Shown one piece after another: positions 18,106 to 34,956 of a DNA stretch of 64,000 nt; position 1 is the first letter of the stretch; every line of letters begins with the position of its first letter. The stretch covers positions 372,001-436,000 of the forward strand of contig JANQRT010000060.1 of the NCBI GenBank assembly GCA_028284385.1, read 5' to 3'. This stretch comes from Opitutaceae bacterium (GTDB lineage: Bacteria; Verrucomicrobiota; Verrucomicrobiia; Opitutales; Opitutaceae). Under the pieces are notes generated by a model. The model did not search any database. It was not told the origin of the DNA and saw only the letters and a list, made by a program, of their open reading frames with translations. Made by a program: the position numbers and the translations under genes.

Positions 18106-18140
18106 AAGACAGGCGCGTTTTCGCGCGCCTGTCTTTCCTG
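18106..18140 (+). terminator. Attenuator or terminator between rplL and rpoB
   Basis: A perfect 12-bp stem (18106-18117 with 18124-18135) and 6-nt loop, followed by only a weak U-rich tail (TTTCCTGTC). Partial terminators at this junction in E. coli lower rpoBC expression relative to the ribosomal proteins; a similar role is likely here. Confidence 0.7.
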
Positions 18141-18240
18141 TCTATATTGCCAACTTCATTTCCCGGATATAAGTTATCTGACGAGTATCCGTTTCTCGCC
18201 GCAAAATCGCTAATCTGCTTAACCAAGTAAGGATCCATCA

Positions 18241-22017
<3,777 letters not shown>

Positions 22018-22043
22018 TCGATTAGAATAGGAATTTTAAAGCC

Positions 22044-26186
<4,143 letters not shown>

Positions 26187-26212
26187 GTTAAAGCCAACGT
26201 ATTCAAATTTCG

Positions 26213-26245
26213 AAGCCACGGCAGTCAGCCGTGGCTTTTTGTTTT
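26213..26245 (+). terminator. Rho-independent terminator after rpoC
   Basis: A perfect 10-bp stem (26213-26222 with 26228-26237), 5-nt loop and the tail TTTGTTTT. It closes the rplK-rpoC transcription unit and lies just before the convergent radical SAM gene. Confidence 0.93.
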
Positions 26246-26261
26246 CCAAGGCCAGAATACC

Positions 26262-27254
26262 TTAACTGCAGGAGAAGATTCGACTTTCAGGAAGCTTGCT
26301 CGCTAGGCCATCCCAGACGCTTTTTCTGAGATCCGTTTCGACTGACGGTTCGTAGGCGACCATGCCGTTTTGGTTCTTCATGCCTTTCATGAAAAGTGGC
26401 TCTTCGGGATACAAGTTTTCCATTCGCCGAAAAACACTCGTTGGAGATCTGAAGGATCCAAGAGTAGCTGAATGAATTGCGGGTGACGGCAAGTGTTGCC
26501 AGACGGTATCCAAAAATTGGTTGTAATGTTCTTTGGCGTCTGAAACGCAAACGATAGGATCTATTCTCAGGCCGATTTTCCATCCTGCCTGAGCGAGTTT
26601 TTCCGCCGCTTTAAGTCGAGCAGCGAGAGGAGGGGCCTTGAGCTCAAGAGACTTGGCGATGGAATCCGGATTTAAGCTAAAAGCCACCACGACATTTTCT
26701 ATTGGCGAACGATCAAGCAGATGACTGATATTTACGCTTTTGGTACGCAGTTCTAGCCACGCCTTTGGATGATCTTCGAAGTAGGGTAGGAAAACGTCGG
26801 TAAATCCAGTCAAGCTCTCCATGGCCAGACTATCGCAATCGTACCCGCTAAAGAAAAAGAGCTCTTTCTCAGGGTGTTTTATTCTCGTTGCGTCGATATC
26901 CTGAATGAAGTCCTCGTAATTAGGAAACAAGACGTAGTTGGCCGATTGATACATGCCTTGGAGAAAGCAGTATCTGCAATCGTACAAGCAGTTCAGCATG
27001 TGAGAAAAGTAGAAATGCATGTCCGCTCCCAACCCATAATCGGGAGGTGTTGGTAGAATGCGTTGACCTTCTTTTCTGGCGATTATGAGAGCCGGTTTTC
27101 GTTTCTGAAACCGGAAGTTTTGGCTTTTTGGATTAAAAACCTCGCCGTAGCGTTCGCAATGAATTATCTCCGCCTTCGGATTGGACGCCAGTATCGTCTG
27201 GGTTCTTGGATGGTCGAGAATGCTTTGCTCAACATATATGCGATCGAATTTCAT
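26262..27254 (-). CDS. Spore photoproduct lyase-like radical SAM protein
   Basis: 330 residues resembling the SPL family. The radical SAM cluster motif is C89-x3-C93-x2-C96 (CLYDCRYC) followed by FLQGMYQSANYVLFPNYEDF, typical of SPL. Cys140 lies 44 residues after C96, the same spacing as from C97 to the hydrogen-donor C141 of the Bacillus subtilis enzyme as I recall it. SPL reverses UV-induced 5-thyminyl-5,6-dihydrothymine; in a presumed non-spore-former the substrate is uncertain. The start overlaps the stop of the upstream nucleosidase-like gene by 4 bp (27251-27254), so the two are translationally coupled. Confidence 0.8.
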   Translation of the reverse strand: MKFDRIYVEQSILDHPRTQTILASNPKAEIIHCERYGEVFNPKSQNFRFQKRKPALIIARKEGQRILPTPPDYGLGADMHFYFSHMLNCLYDCRYCFLQGMYQSANYVLFPNYEDFIQDIDATRIKHPEKELFFFSGYDCDSLAMESLTGFTDVFLPYFEDHPKAWLELRTKSVNISHLLDRSPIENVVVAFSLNPDSIAKSLELKAPPLAARLKAAEKLAQAGWKIGLRIDPIVCVSDAKEHYNQFLDTVWQHLPSPAIHSATLGSFRSPTSVFRRMENLYPEEPLFMKGMKNQNGMVAYEPSVETDLRKSVWDGLASKLPESRIFSCS

Positions 27255-28081
27255 TTCAGCCTGTTCGATGCCAGCTTCTGGATGTTCGCTTCAAGTAATC
27301 GAAACACCTCTTTTTTCGGCTGATTTTCGATGAGCTCCTTGGCTGCCAATTCATTCAAATCGTCCGACAGTCGTTCCCATTGCCCTAGAGCCTTTTTTAG
27401 ATTAACAGATTCCGTGCTTGTTAACCGTAGGATGTCCTTTGCGTTTCGCAAAAGATCATCCAGCCAGGGGGGCTGTTTATAAGCGACAACGCTCTCCAAA
27501 ATCGTTGAGCTAAATTTTTCGATGTTTGCCAGCTGAGATTCGACGAGTTGCGAGATCGCTTCCTTGTCCATTTTTCGGGTCGCGGGATGTTCCTTGTTGT
27601 CGGATACGATCTTCAAACAATGGATGCACTCCGATGAAGCGAAGCGGAGGGCGGCTTGATAGTAGCCGTTGGCTTCCATGTCGAAAGCTACATTTTCTTC
27701 GTACTCGAAAGAAGGCTCGCTTAGCGTTCGCAACGCGCATCCTCTCCACTTGTGATCCCATGGGCATTGAGGGTAGAAGCCCTCTTTGCTAGCGTCGCTC
27801 GAAATTTTATTCGCCAGAAGCGCTGTACCGACTGGAAGATCCGCATGGCCGCATATGCCGATGTTGATCCACGCAGAGGGGGCTTGGATTCCCTCTGAAA
27901 GTCCTAAAGCGGTGGTCCCAATAGCGCTCTTGGTCGATCCAGTGCCTGTTATGACAAGGGCTGTGTTAGCGTTACGAAAAAACTGGGCTCTGCCATGGCT
28001 TCCCGACAGCTTCAGCTCAAAGTGGCTGATGAGTGGTCTCGCTTCGCAATCCAGCGCTGTAACCAAGAATAGCATACTCAT
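27251..28081 (-). CDS. MTA/SAH-nucleosidase-like (PNP/UDP superfamily) protein with C-terminal extension
   Basis: From ATG 28081 it has 276 residues. Fold marks of the nucleoside phosphorylase/nucleosidase superfamily: an N-terminal strand with Glu13 (VTALDCEARPL), the loop VITGTGSTKSAIGTT, INIGICGHADLPVG, the ribose-binding DMEANGYYQAA (E136) and VSDNKEH (D161), matching the catalytic SDxAD position of MTA/SAH nucleosidases. About 110 residues follow that motif, far more than usual, predicted helical and charged. The frame is open to a GTG at 28111. It is coupled to the radical SAM gene, suggesting that it cleaves an adenosyl product; substrate unproven. Confidence 0.65.
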   Translation of the reverse strand: MSMLFLVTALDCEARPLISHFELKLSGSHGRAQFFRNANTALVITGTGSTKSAIGTTALGLSEGIQAPSAWINIGICGHADLPVGTALLANKISSDASKEGFYPQCPWDHKWRGCALRTLSEPSFEYEENVAFDMEANGYYQAALRFASSECIHCLKIVSDNKEHPATRKMDKEAISQLVESQLANIEKFSSTILESVVAYKQPPWLDDLLRNAKDILRLTSTESVNLKKALGQWERLSDDLNELAAKELIENQPKKEVFRLLEANIQKLASNRLK

Positions 28082-28323
28082 CGAAATTAGAGTAAGGTCT
28101 TCCCAAGTCACGCAAGCCTCTACTAAAGAGGTTCAATCCCTCAGCGGATGGCCCTCCTTTTCCGCTTTTTGCCTTGCGGTCTTATTCGAGGAGTTGCAAA
28201 ACCCTAGACTCTCAATTTCTTGTCCCAATACATAGGTTTTGCCTCAAGCGAATCCCGCCCATCTCACTTCAAAATGAGCATATTCAGGCCAGCTAATGGC
28301 TTGGTATGCTTTTTACTCTTTTT

Positions 28324-28351
28324 TTGGTAGAAAATACTTGCCGAGTATCAG
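28324..28351 (+). promoter_or_regulatory. Possible promoter of the rpsL operon
   Basis: TTGGTA (28324-28329) and TATCAG (28346-28351) are separated by 16 bp and lie 42 bp before rpsL. Both hexamers match the sigma70 consensus at four of six positions. Weak support only. Confidence 0.3.
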
Positions 28352-28393
28352 CCATCCGGTAATTTCACGCTCTTTTCTCAAAATCACTCAGAT

Positions 28394-28768
28394 ATGCCAA
28401 CCATTAACCAGCTCGTTCGAAAAGGTCGCAAGGTCACCAAGACCAAGTCCAAATCGCCAGCATTGGATTCCAATCCATTCAGGCGAGGCGTTTGCGTCCA
28501 GGTGATGACTCGTACTCCTAAGAAACCGAATTCCGCCATTCGCAAAGTAGCTAAGGTACGACTCACCAACGGTATAGAAGTGATTGCCTACATTCCTGAT
28601 GAAGGTCATAGTCTTCAGGAGCACAGCATCGTATTGGTGCGAGGGGGTCGTGTGAAGGACCTTCCCGGCGTGCGCTACCACATAGTTAGAGGCACTTTGG
28701 ATGCGATGGGCGTAGATAAGCGTCGTCGCAGCCGTTCGAAGTACGGAGTAAAACGACCTAAAAAGTAG
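28394..28768 (+). CDS. rpsL: 30S ribosomal protein S12
   Basis: 124 residues at the decoding centre. It has [13 protein letters not shown] with the Lys42 equivalent and [14 protein letters not shown] with the Lys87 equivalent, so the usual streptomycin-resistance positions look wild type. No Shine-Dalgarno precedes ATG 28394. First gene of the str block, after the minus-strand insertion that separates it from rpoC. Confidence 0.98.
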   Translation: MPTINQLVRKGRKVTKTKSKSPALDSNPFRRGVCVQVMTRTPKKPNSAIRKVAKVRLTNGIEVIAYIPDEGHSLQEHSIVLVRGGRVKDLPGVRYHIVRGTLDAMGVDKRRRSRSKYGVKRPKK

Positions 28769-28788
28769 GGGAACTCGAATTTTTAGCA

Positions 28789-29262
28789 ATGTCACGTCGT
28801 AGAAGAGCTCAAAAGCGAACCGCCAAGCCAGATGCCCGTTATGGAAGCACCCTGGTTGGCCACCTCGTCAATACTGTCATGCGTGATGGTAAGAAGACTT
28901 TGGCGGAGAGAATTGTTTACGCCTCTTTCGAGCGGGTAAGCGAAAAGCTGGAAAAGGGCGACCCAGTCGATCTCCTTCTTGGAGCATTGGAAAACGCTCG
29001 TCCTCGCTTGGAGGTAAAAAGTCGTCGTGTTGGCGGCGCTACTTATCAAGTGCCTGTTGAAATTCCATATGAGCGCCAAGAATCCTTGGCCATGCGCTGG
29101 ATCGTTTCAGCGGCAAACTCTCGCAAGGGAATTCCCATGCGTGACGCCTTGGCCGCTGAAATTATCGACGCTTATAATAATACTGGCATCGTTGTGAAGA
29201 AGAAGGAAGACACTCACAAGATGGCTCAGTCTAACCGCGCCTTTGCTCACTTGCGCTGGTAA
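28789..29262 (+). CDS. rpsG: 30S ribosomal protein S7
   Basis: 157 residues, the primary organiser of the 16S 3' domain and mRNA exit region. Signatures: the N-terminal basic stretch, [42 protein letters not shown] and the C-terminal [15 protein letters not shown]. It is 20 bp after rpsL and 8 bp before fusA. Confidence 0.98.
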   Translation: MSRRRRAQKRTAKPDARYGSTLVGHLVNTVMRDGKKTLAERIVYASFERVSEKLEKGDPVDLLLGALENARPRLEVKSRRVGGATYQVPVEIPYERQESLAMRWIVSAANSRKGIPMRDALAAEIIDAYNNTGIVVKKKEDTHKMAQSNRAFAHLRW

Positions 29263-29270
29263 TCGTTGTA

Positions 29271-31424
29271 ATGGCTGTTTCTACAAAAGATCTTTCATCT
29301 CGAAATGCTTCGGATCGTCCAGTCCCTATGGAGTGGACGCGCAACATCGGCATTGCCGCTCATATCGACGCGGGCAAGACCACCACAACCGAGCGCATTC
29401 TTTATTATACCGGTGTTGTTCATAAAATCGGCGAAGTTCACGACGGAAATGCGGTGACCGATTTTATGGAGCAGGAGCGTGAGCGTGGTATTACCATCAC
29501 TTCCGCGGCCATTTCCTGCCAATGGGAAAACAAAGAAGGCCCTTTTGCTGGTATCAATCACCGGGTGAATATCATCGATACTCCGGGTCACGTCGATTTT
29601 ACCGCGGAGGTAGAGCGTTCCCTCCGCGTACTCGATGGAGCCGTTGCCGTTTTTTGCGCGGTGGCTGGGGTGCAACCTCAATCCGAGACCGTTTGGCGTC
29701 AGGCAGACAAGTATAACGTACCGCGTATCGCCTTCATTAATAAGATGGATCGCACCGGGGCTGACTTCCAGAGCGCAGTCAATGATATGCGCACCAAGCT
29801 CGGAGCCAATGCTCATCCCTTGTATTTGAATATTGGGGCTGAAGCTGATTTTACGGGTTTGATCGATTTGGTTCGAAACAAGGCATTCAAGTTCGACGAG
29901 AGCGATGCCATGGGAGTCAACGTCATCGATTGCGATATTCCAGCCGAGCTGGCGGACGAAGCGGCTTCGCTTCGCGAATCGCTTATCGAAGCGGTTGCTG
30001 ATCACGATGACGATATAGCTGAAAAATTTCTAGGCGGCGAAGAGATCACGACTGACGAACTGATTCTTGGCATCCGCAAGGCGACGCTTTCTCTCGATTT
30101 CGTCGGGGTCATACCCGGTTCCGCCTTCAAGAATAAAGGCGTCCAAAGCGTGCTTAATGCCGTAGTAGACTACTTGCCCAGTCCATTGGATCTACCGCCT
30201 GTAAAGGGTCAGAATAGCGATGAGGATCCGGTTGAAATCGAGCCAGACGACGCTGCTCCTTCAACCGCTTTGGCTTTCAAACTTTGGAGTGATCCCTACG
30301 TTGGTAAATTGGTTTTCATCCGCGTTTACAGTGGAACGATCAAGAAGGGCGATGTTCTCGTCAATCCGCGTACCCGTAAGACGGAGCGTGTGAGCCGTCT
30401 CATGATCATGAAGGCGGATAGCCGTGAAGACGTGGATTGCGTTCGCTCGGGAGACATTTGCGCGGCGATCGGTATCAAAGGAGTGGTTACAGGCGATACC
30501 CTCGCGGCTAAGGATATCGATATCGCTCTTGAGCCACCTACTTTCCCAGATCCCGTTATCTCGATGTCAATCGAGCCTGCTACGAAGGCTGACCAGGAAA
30601 AGCTTTCACTCGGACTGGGCCGCTTGTCTGAAGAGGATCCGACTTTCGTCGTAAAGACCAACGAGGAAACCGGTCAGACCATTATCTCCGGTATGGGCGA
30701 GCTTCACTTGGAAATTATTCGCGACCGTCTGTTCCGCGAATTCAAAGTTGAAGCCGAATCCGGCAAACCGCAGATCGCTTACCGTGAAACCGTTAGCGCT
30801 GCCGCTGATGGTGAAGGCAAGTTCGTTCGTCAGTCTGGTGGTCGTGGTCAATACGGCCATGCGGTTATTAAACTTGAACCACAAGAAGCCGGTAAGGGCA
30901 TTGAAGTCCTTAACGAGATTGTGGGCGGTGTAATTCCAAAGGAATACATCAAGCCTACCATCGATGGCATCATGGAAGCCGCCAACAACGGTACGGTTGC
31001 AGGCTATCCTGTTGTGGACTGGAAAGCTCGCATTGTGGACGGCTCTTTTCACGAAGTGGATTCTTCTGAGGCTGCCTTCAAGATGGCCGGTATATTCGCT
31101 TTCAAAGAAGCGATGAAGAAGGCCAACCCTATTCTGCTTGAGCCAATCATGAAGGTGGAGGTTTCCACTCCAGATGAATTTCAGGGCGACATCATCGGCG
31201 ACCTCAATCGGCGTCGTGGACAAATCCAGAATATGGAGTCCAAGAATGATCTCGCTATCGTTAACGCAGGCGTTCCGCTTGAAACCATGTTTGGCTATGC
31301 TACGGATGTTCGCTCTCTCTCCAAGGGTCGGGCGAGCTACTCCATGGAGCCTTCCCATTTCGAGCAAGTTCCTGCCAGCACTCTGGCCACTATCGTCGAA
31401 GACAGAGCCCGTCAGACGAAATAA
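29271..31424 (+). CDS. fusA: Elongation factor G
   Basis: 717-residue translocase GTPase. After a short N-terminal extension come G1 [15 protein letters not shown] (about 32-46), the switch I region [12 protein letters not shown]3 DTPGHVDF and G4 NKMDR, then domains II-V including [17 protein letters not shown] and the domain [22 protein letters not shown]. tuf does not follow it; rpsJ does, 18 bp later. Confidence 0.98.
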   Translation: MAVSTKDLSSRNASDRPVPMEWTRNIGIAAHIDAGKTTTTERILYYTGVVHKIGEVHDGNAVTDFMEQERERGITITSAAISCQWENKEGPFAGINHRVNIIDTPGHVDFTAEVERSLRVLDGAVAVFCAVAGVQPQSETVWRQADKYNVPRIAFINKMDRTGADFQSAVNDMRTKLGANAHPLYLNIGAEADFTGLIDLVRNKAFKFDESDAMGVNVIDCDIPAELADEAASLRESLIEAVADHDDDIAEKFLGGEEITTDELILGIRKATLSLDFVGVIPGSAFKNKGVQSVLNAVVDYLPSPLDLPPVKGQNSDEDPVEIEPDDAAPSTALAFKLWSDPYVGKLVFIRVYSGTIKKGDVLVNPRTRKTERVSRLMIMKADSREDVDCVRSGDICAAIGIKGVVTGDTLAAKDIDIALEPPTFPDPVISMSIEPATKADQEKLSLGLGRLSEEDPTFVVKTNEETGQTIISGMGELHLEIIRDRLFREFKVEAESGKPQIAYRETVSAAADGEGKFVRQSGGRGQYGHAVIKLEPQEAGKGIEVLNEIVGGVIPKEYIKPTIDGIMEAANNGTVAGYPVVDWKARIVDGSFHEVDSSEAAFKMAGIFAFKEAMKKANPILLEPIMKVEVSTPDEFQGDIIGDLNRRRGQIQNMESKNDLAIVNAGVPLETMFGYATDVRSLSKGRASYSMEPSHFEQVPASTLATIVEDRARQTK

Positions 31425-31442
31425 ACCGGTATCCGAACTATC

Positions 31443-31751
31443 ATGACTGGACAAAAAATACGCATACGACTGCAAGGTTTCGACTATCGAGTTATCGATC
31501 AGTCTGCGTCTGAGATTGTGGATACCGCGAAGCGATCTGGCGCTCGGGTCTCGGGTCCTGTACCCCTTCCGACGCGAATCGAAAAAGTTTCCGTGAATCG
31601 TTCTCCACACGTAGATAAGAAATCTATGGAGCAATTCGAAATCCGCACGCACAAGCGACTGCTCGATATTATCGAGCCAACCGCTCAAACCGTCGACGAA
31701 CTAAAGAAGCTAAACCTTCCATCGGGCGTGGATATTTCCATTAACGTATAG
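31443..31751 (+). CDS. rpsJ: 30S ribosomal protein S10 (NusE)
   Basis: 102 residues. [21 protein letters not shown] at the N terminus, the loop [14 protein letters not shown] and the C-terminal SGVDISINV identify S10, which also binds NusB/NusG during antitermination and transcription-translation coupling. No Shine-Dalgarno. A 95-bp gap with small hairpins separates it from rplC, so the classical S10 operon may be split here. Confidence 0.98.
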   Translation: MTGQKIRIRLQGFDYRVIDQSASEIVDTAKRSGARVSGPVPLPTRIEKVSVNRSPHVDKKSMEQFEIRTHKRLLDIIEPTAQTVDELKKLNLPSGVDISINV

Positions 31752-31775
31752 AATAATTTAATACATAGAATATTT

Positions 31776-31829
31776 CGCCGGGCGATGGTCTGGCGCTAAT
31801 GTGGGTCTAATCAAAGGAAGTTCGCTTCC
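31776..31829 (+). other. Two small hairpins in the rpsJ-rplC gap
   Basis: CGCCGG/CTGGCG (31776-31781 with 31790-31795, one wobble) and GGAAG-TTCG-CTTCC (31816-31829). Neither has a U tract. They could form a leader for rplC and the downstream operon; in gamma-proteobacteria L4 controls the S10 operon through a leader, but no similarity to that leader is claimed. Confidence 0.35.
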
Positions 31830-31846
31830 ACCTGCCTCTTAGAAAA

Positions 31847-32482
31847 ATGAATCATACTCTCCTAGGCAAAAAGCTGGGCATGACCCAGATTTACGATAGC
31901 GATAATCGCGTCGTTCCCGTAACCGTAATCCAAGCAGGCCCTTGCCCCGTCCTGCAGGTGAAAACCGCCGAGACCGATGGCTACCATGCGGTCCAGATTG
32001 GATACGAAACCAAAAAGGAGAAGCGTTCTTCAAGAGCCGCTCTTGGCCATGCCAAGAAATCCGGACTCGAAACCGCTCCTCGCGCTATTCGCGAAGTCCG
32101 TTGCGACGAAGGTCACGAACTCAAGTCGGGCGATGTCCTGGATGTCTCTCTTTTTGAAGAGGGCCAGAAGATCGATGTAATCGGTTCAACCAAGGGTCGC
32201 GGTTTCCAGGGCGTCATGAGGCGCTTCAACGTCAAAGGCGGTCCTGCTTCTCACGGTTCGATGTTTCACCGTCGAATCGGCTCGATCGGTCTCTGTCAGT
32301 TCCCTGGCCATGTATTCAAAAACCAAAAGATGCCAGGCCACATGGGTACGAAGCAGCGTACCGTGCAGAACTTGAAAATCGTAAAGATCGATGCGGAGAA
32401 GAATCTCCTGCTCGTCAAAGGCGGCATTCCGGGAGCGAACGGCGACACGGTGATCATCCGCAGCGCTATCAAAGGAAAGTAA
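31847..32482 (+). CDS. rplC: 50S ribosomal protein L3
   Basis: 211 residues, an early assembly protein reaching the peptidyl-transferase centre. LLGKKLGMTQIYDSDNRVVPVTVI at the start, GRGFQGVMRRFNVKGGPASHGS and the central-loop HMGTKQRTVQN motif are all typical. The start lacks a clear ribosome-binding site. rplD follows 21 bp downstream. Confidence 0.98.
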   Translation: MNHTLLGKKLGMTQIYDSDNRVVPVTVIQAGPCPVLQVKTAETDGYHAVQIGYETKKEKRSSRAALGHAKKSGLETAPRAIREVRCDEGHELKSGDVLDVSLFEEGQKIDVIGSTKGRGFQGVMRRFNVKGGPASHGSMFHRRIGSIGLCQFPGHVFKNQKMPGHMGTKQRTVQNLKIVKIDAEKNLLLVKGGIPGANGDTVIIRSAIKGK

Positions 32483-32503
32483 TCTGCGAGGAGACTGACG
32501 ACC

Positions 32504-33139
32504 ATGAAACTGAAAGTTTTCAACAACGATGGCAGCGCGAACGGAGAAGCCGATTTCGAAGGAATCCCCGTTTTCGAGGACTCAAAAGGATTGCAGGCCT
32601 TGAAGGAAGTAGTTGTTGCCCAGGCAGCAAACCGGCGTCAAGGCAGCGCCAATACGAAAACCCGTGGTGAAGTACGTGGTGGTGGCAAGAAGCCTTGGCG
32701 GCAGAAGGGCACCGGTCGTGCTCGGGCAGGTAGTTCTCGTTCTCCTCTTTGGATAGGTGGCGGCGTCGTATTCGGCCCGCGTCCTCGCGACTATTCTAAG
32801 AAGGTCAACAAGAAGGTTAGGCAGCTGGCTTTTCAACGCGCTCTTTTCGAGCGTTCGAACGACGGTTCAATCCAGGTCATCGAGTCGCTCGATATCGCTC
32901 CGGCCAAAACCAAGGCTGCGGTTGAAATACTGAGCAAGTTGGTGGATCGCGGCAGCATTCTGCTGATTGATGATACATTTTCGGACACCACTTTTCTTGC
33001 TATCAGGAATCTCGCCGGAGTCTTCCCTGAGGAAGCGGCAACGGTTAGCGTTTCCGAGTTAAGCCAATTCGATAAGATCATCGTAACCCGCAAGGGGCTC
33101 GAGAAGCTCATCGATCGCGCGAAAGGAGGCGAATCATGA
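32504..33139 (+). CDS. rplD: 50S ribosomal protein L4
   Basis: 211 residues lining the exit tunnel. The extended loop GEVRGGGKKPWRQKGTGRARAGSSRSP (about 47-73) and the globular part with VFGPRPRDYSKKVNKKVRQLAF are conserved. An AGGAG ribosome-binding site precedes ATG 32504. The end overlaps rplW by 4 bp. Confidence 0.97.
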   Translation: MKLKVFNNDGSANGEADFEGIPVFEDSKGLQALKEVVVAQAANRRQGSANTKTRGEVRGGGKKPWRQKGTGRARAGSSRSPLWIGGGVVFGPRPRDYSKKVNKKVRQLAFQRALFERSNDGSIQVIESLDIAPAKTKAAVEILSKLVDRGSILLIDDTFSDTTFLAIRNLAGVFPEEAATVSVSELSQFDKIIVTRKGLEKLIDRAKGGES

Positions 33140-33423
33140 TTCAGGCTGACAAGATTCTCAAATCGATTCGCTTGACGGAGAAATCCAACCTCCAGTCGGC
33201 GGAAATCGGACAATACACTTTCGAAGTTTTCAAGGATGCCAATAAGCATTCGATTAAAGCCGCTGTGGAAAAGGTATTCGATGTCTCGGTACGCAGGGTG
33301 AATATCATCAATCAAAGTGGAAAGCCTTCCCGCAATCGCAAGACGGGACGCACCAACTACAAGGCCGACTTCAAAAAGGCTATCGTTACTCTTAAGACAG
33401 GGGATACCATCGAAGTCGTATAG
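33136..33423 (+). CDS. rplW: 50S ribosomal protein L23
   Basis: 95 residues, next to the exit-tunnel mouth where trigger factor and SRP dock. RLTEKSNLQSAEIGQYTFEV, the FDVSVRRVNIINQSGKP segment and the loop RKTGRTNYKADFKKAIV identify it. It overlaps rplD by ATGA and has a strong AAAGGAGG site inside rplD. Confidence 0.96.
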   Translation: MIQADKILKSIRLTEKSNLQSAEIGQYTFEVFKDANKHSIKAAVEKVFDVSVRRVNIINQSGKPSRNRKTGRTNYKADFKKAIVTLKTGDTIEVV

Positions 33424-33442
33424 TTGAAGAGGATACAAGAAA

Positions 33443-34294
33443 ATGGCTATAAAGAGTTTTAATCCCGTTACACCCACGCTTCGTTTCGCTCAAATACAGC
33501 AGAAGGAGGTCTCCAAGAAGCGTCCTGAAAAGAGGCTTACTACGAGCAAAAGCAAGTCGGCCGGTCGCAATTGCTATGGTCGCGTGACTTCGCGTCGTCG
33601 TGGAGGCGGACACAAGCGCCTTCTTCGCGTTATCGATTTCAAGCGCAACAAGGACGATATCCCAGCCAAGGTGCAAGCCATCGAGTACGATCCGGGTCGT
33701 TCGGCCAACATCGCTCTACTGGCTTATGCGGATGGTGAAAAGAGGTACGTTCTCGCTCCTTCAGGAGTGAAGGTAGGCGACTCTCTTCTCTCTTCGGGAA
33801 AGGAAATCGCTTTTGATCCCGGCAACTCGATGCCGCTTCGTTTCATTCCGCCTGCGACGAGAATCCATGCCGTCGAATTGCTCCCCGGCAAAGGCGCCCA
33901 ACTGGGCAGGTCTGCAGGGAACGCCGTGGAATTGATCGCGATCGATGGGGACTACGCCCAAATCAAGCTTCCTAGCGGGGAAACGCGCCTGGTTAGCTCG
34001 AATTGTCGTGCGACGATTGGCGTGGTTGGCAATAGCGAACACCAGAACATTGTAATTGGAAAAGCGGGACGCAGTCGCTGGAAAGGCAAGCGTCCGCGTG
34101 TCCGTGGCGTCGTCATGAATCCGGTGGATCACCCGAACGGTGGTGGTGAAGCTAAGAGCAAAGGCGGCGGCGGTCGTCAGATGCTCGTGTCTCCTTGGGG
34201 TCAGCTTGCCAAAGGATTTCCAACGCGTCGCAAGTCGAAGGAAAGCAACAGTCTTATTCTGGTCCGTCGCAACGGACGCAAACTCAAGAGTTAG
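33443..34294 (+). CDS. rplB: 50S ribosomal protein L2
   Basis: 283 residues, subunit association and peptidyl-transferase support. [21 protein letters not shown], the SH3-like barrel and [18 protein letters not shown] are present. The near-universal HPHGGGEG motif reads HPNGGGEA: Asn232 replaces the second His, while the first (E. coli His229 in mature numbering) is kept. The segment before SPWG also carries extra residues (GGGGRQMLV). Confidence 0.97.
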   Translation: MAIKSFNPVTPTLRFAQIQQKEVSKKRPEKRLTTSKSKSAGRNCYGRVTSRRRGGGHKRLLRVIDFKRNKDDIPAKVQAIEYDPGRSANIALLAYADGEKRYVLAPSGVKVGDSLLSSGKEIAFDPGNSMPLRFIPPATRIHAVELLPGKGAQLGRSAGNAVELIAIDGDYAQIKLPSGETRLVSSNCRATIGVVGNSEHQNIVIGKAGRSRWKGKRPRVRGVVMNPVDHPNGGGEAKSKGGGGRQMLVSPWGQLAKGFPTRRKSKESNSLILVRRNGRKLKS

Positions 34295-34315
34295 TATTAG
34301 TGGAGTAGATACGAT

Positions 34316-34582
34316 ATGGCTCGCTCGATAAAAAAAGGATTTTTCGTTGACCCCAGTCTAATGGACAAGGTTGAAAAGGCTCAAAGTTCAGGAGATCGCA
34401 AGCCGATCCAAACCTGGTCTCGCCGCTCGACCATCACCCCGGACTTCGTGGGCGTCAACTTCAACGTTCATAATGGCAAGGCCTTCGTTCCGGTCTTCGT
34501 CACGGAAAACATGGTAGGCCACAAGCTAGGCGAATTCTCGCAAACGCGGACATTCAAGGCTCACGGCGGAAGCAAGAAGTAA
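34316..34582 (+). CDS. rpsS: 30S ribosomal protein S19
   Basis: 88 residues of the 30S head. [32 protein letters not shown] and [23 protein letters not shown] are standard. Ribosome-binding site TGGAG. It lies between rplB and rplV as in the canonical S10 operon. Confidence 0.97.
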   Translation: MARSIKKGFFVDPSLMDKVEKAQSSGDRKPIQTWSRRSTITPDFVGVNFNVHNGKAFVPVFVTENMVGHKLGEFSQTRTFKAHGGSKK

Positions 34583-34604
34583 TCGACTAGAAGAGGAATC
34601 GAAA

Positions 34605-34940
34605 ATGGAAGTGCAAGCCCTCACGAAATACGCCCGCATGTCGCCTAAAAAGGTGAATGAAGTGGCTCGCGTGATACGTGGCAAGAATGCCAACGACGCC
34701 TTGGACCTGCTAAAGTTCATCCCACGCAAGTCGGCCGCCCTCATCGCGAAAACCTTGCAGTCGGCGATCGCCAACGCTGAGAACAATCACGATCTCTCAG
34801 GCGACACGCTTACGGTGGATCGAGCTACTGTCGAGCAAGGTCCCGTCCTTAAGCGTTTCAAGGCTGCCGCTCGCGGAGGAGTCGCGCGACGCAAGAAGCG
34901 CATGTCGCACATCCGCATCGTCCTTAAAGATAACGAATAA
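34605..34940 (+). CDS. rplV: 50S ribosomal protein L22
   Basis: 111 residues with the tunnel hairpin. [37 protein letters not shown] and the tip [25 protein letters not shown] match the family. An AGAGGAA ribosome-binding site precedes it. Mutations in this hairpin confer macrolide resistance in other bacteria; no unusual change is evident. Confidence 0.97.
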   Translation: MEVQALTKYARMSPKKVNEVARVIRGKNANDALDLLKFIPRKSAALIAKTLQSAIANAENNHDLSGDTLTVDRATVEQGPVLKRFKAAARGGVARRKKRMSHIRIVLKDNE

Positions 34941-34956
34941 CCAGATTTTCAATACA

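Noticed and set aside
28143..28170. Plus-strand hairpin AGCGGA/TCCGCT followed by a T run
   Set aside because: Stem of 6 bp with a 12-nt loop and no plus-strand gene upstream to terminate; more likely chance.
30606..31688. 360-codon minus-strand open frame across fusA and rpsJ
   Set aside because: Antisense shadow of fusA and rpsJ; both sense genes are unmistakable and the antisense product resembles nothing.
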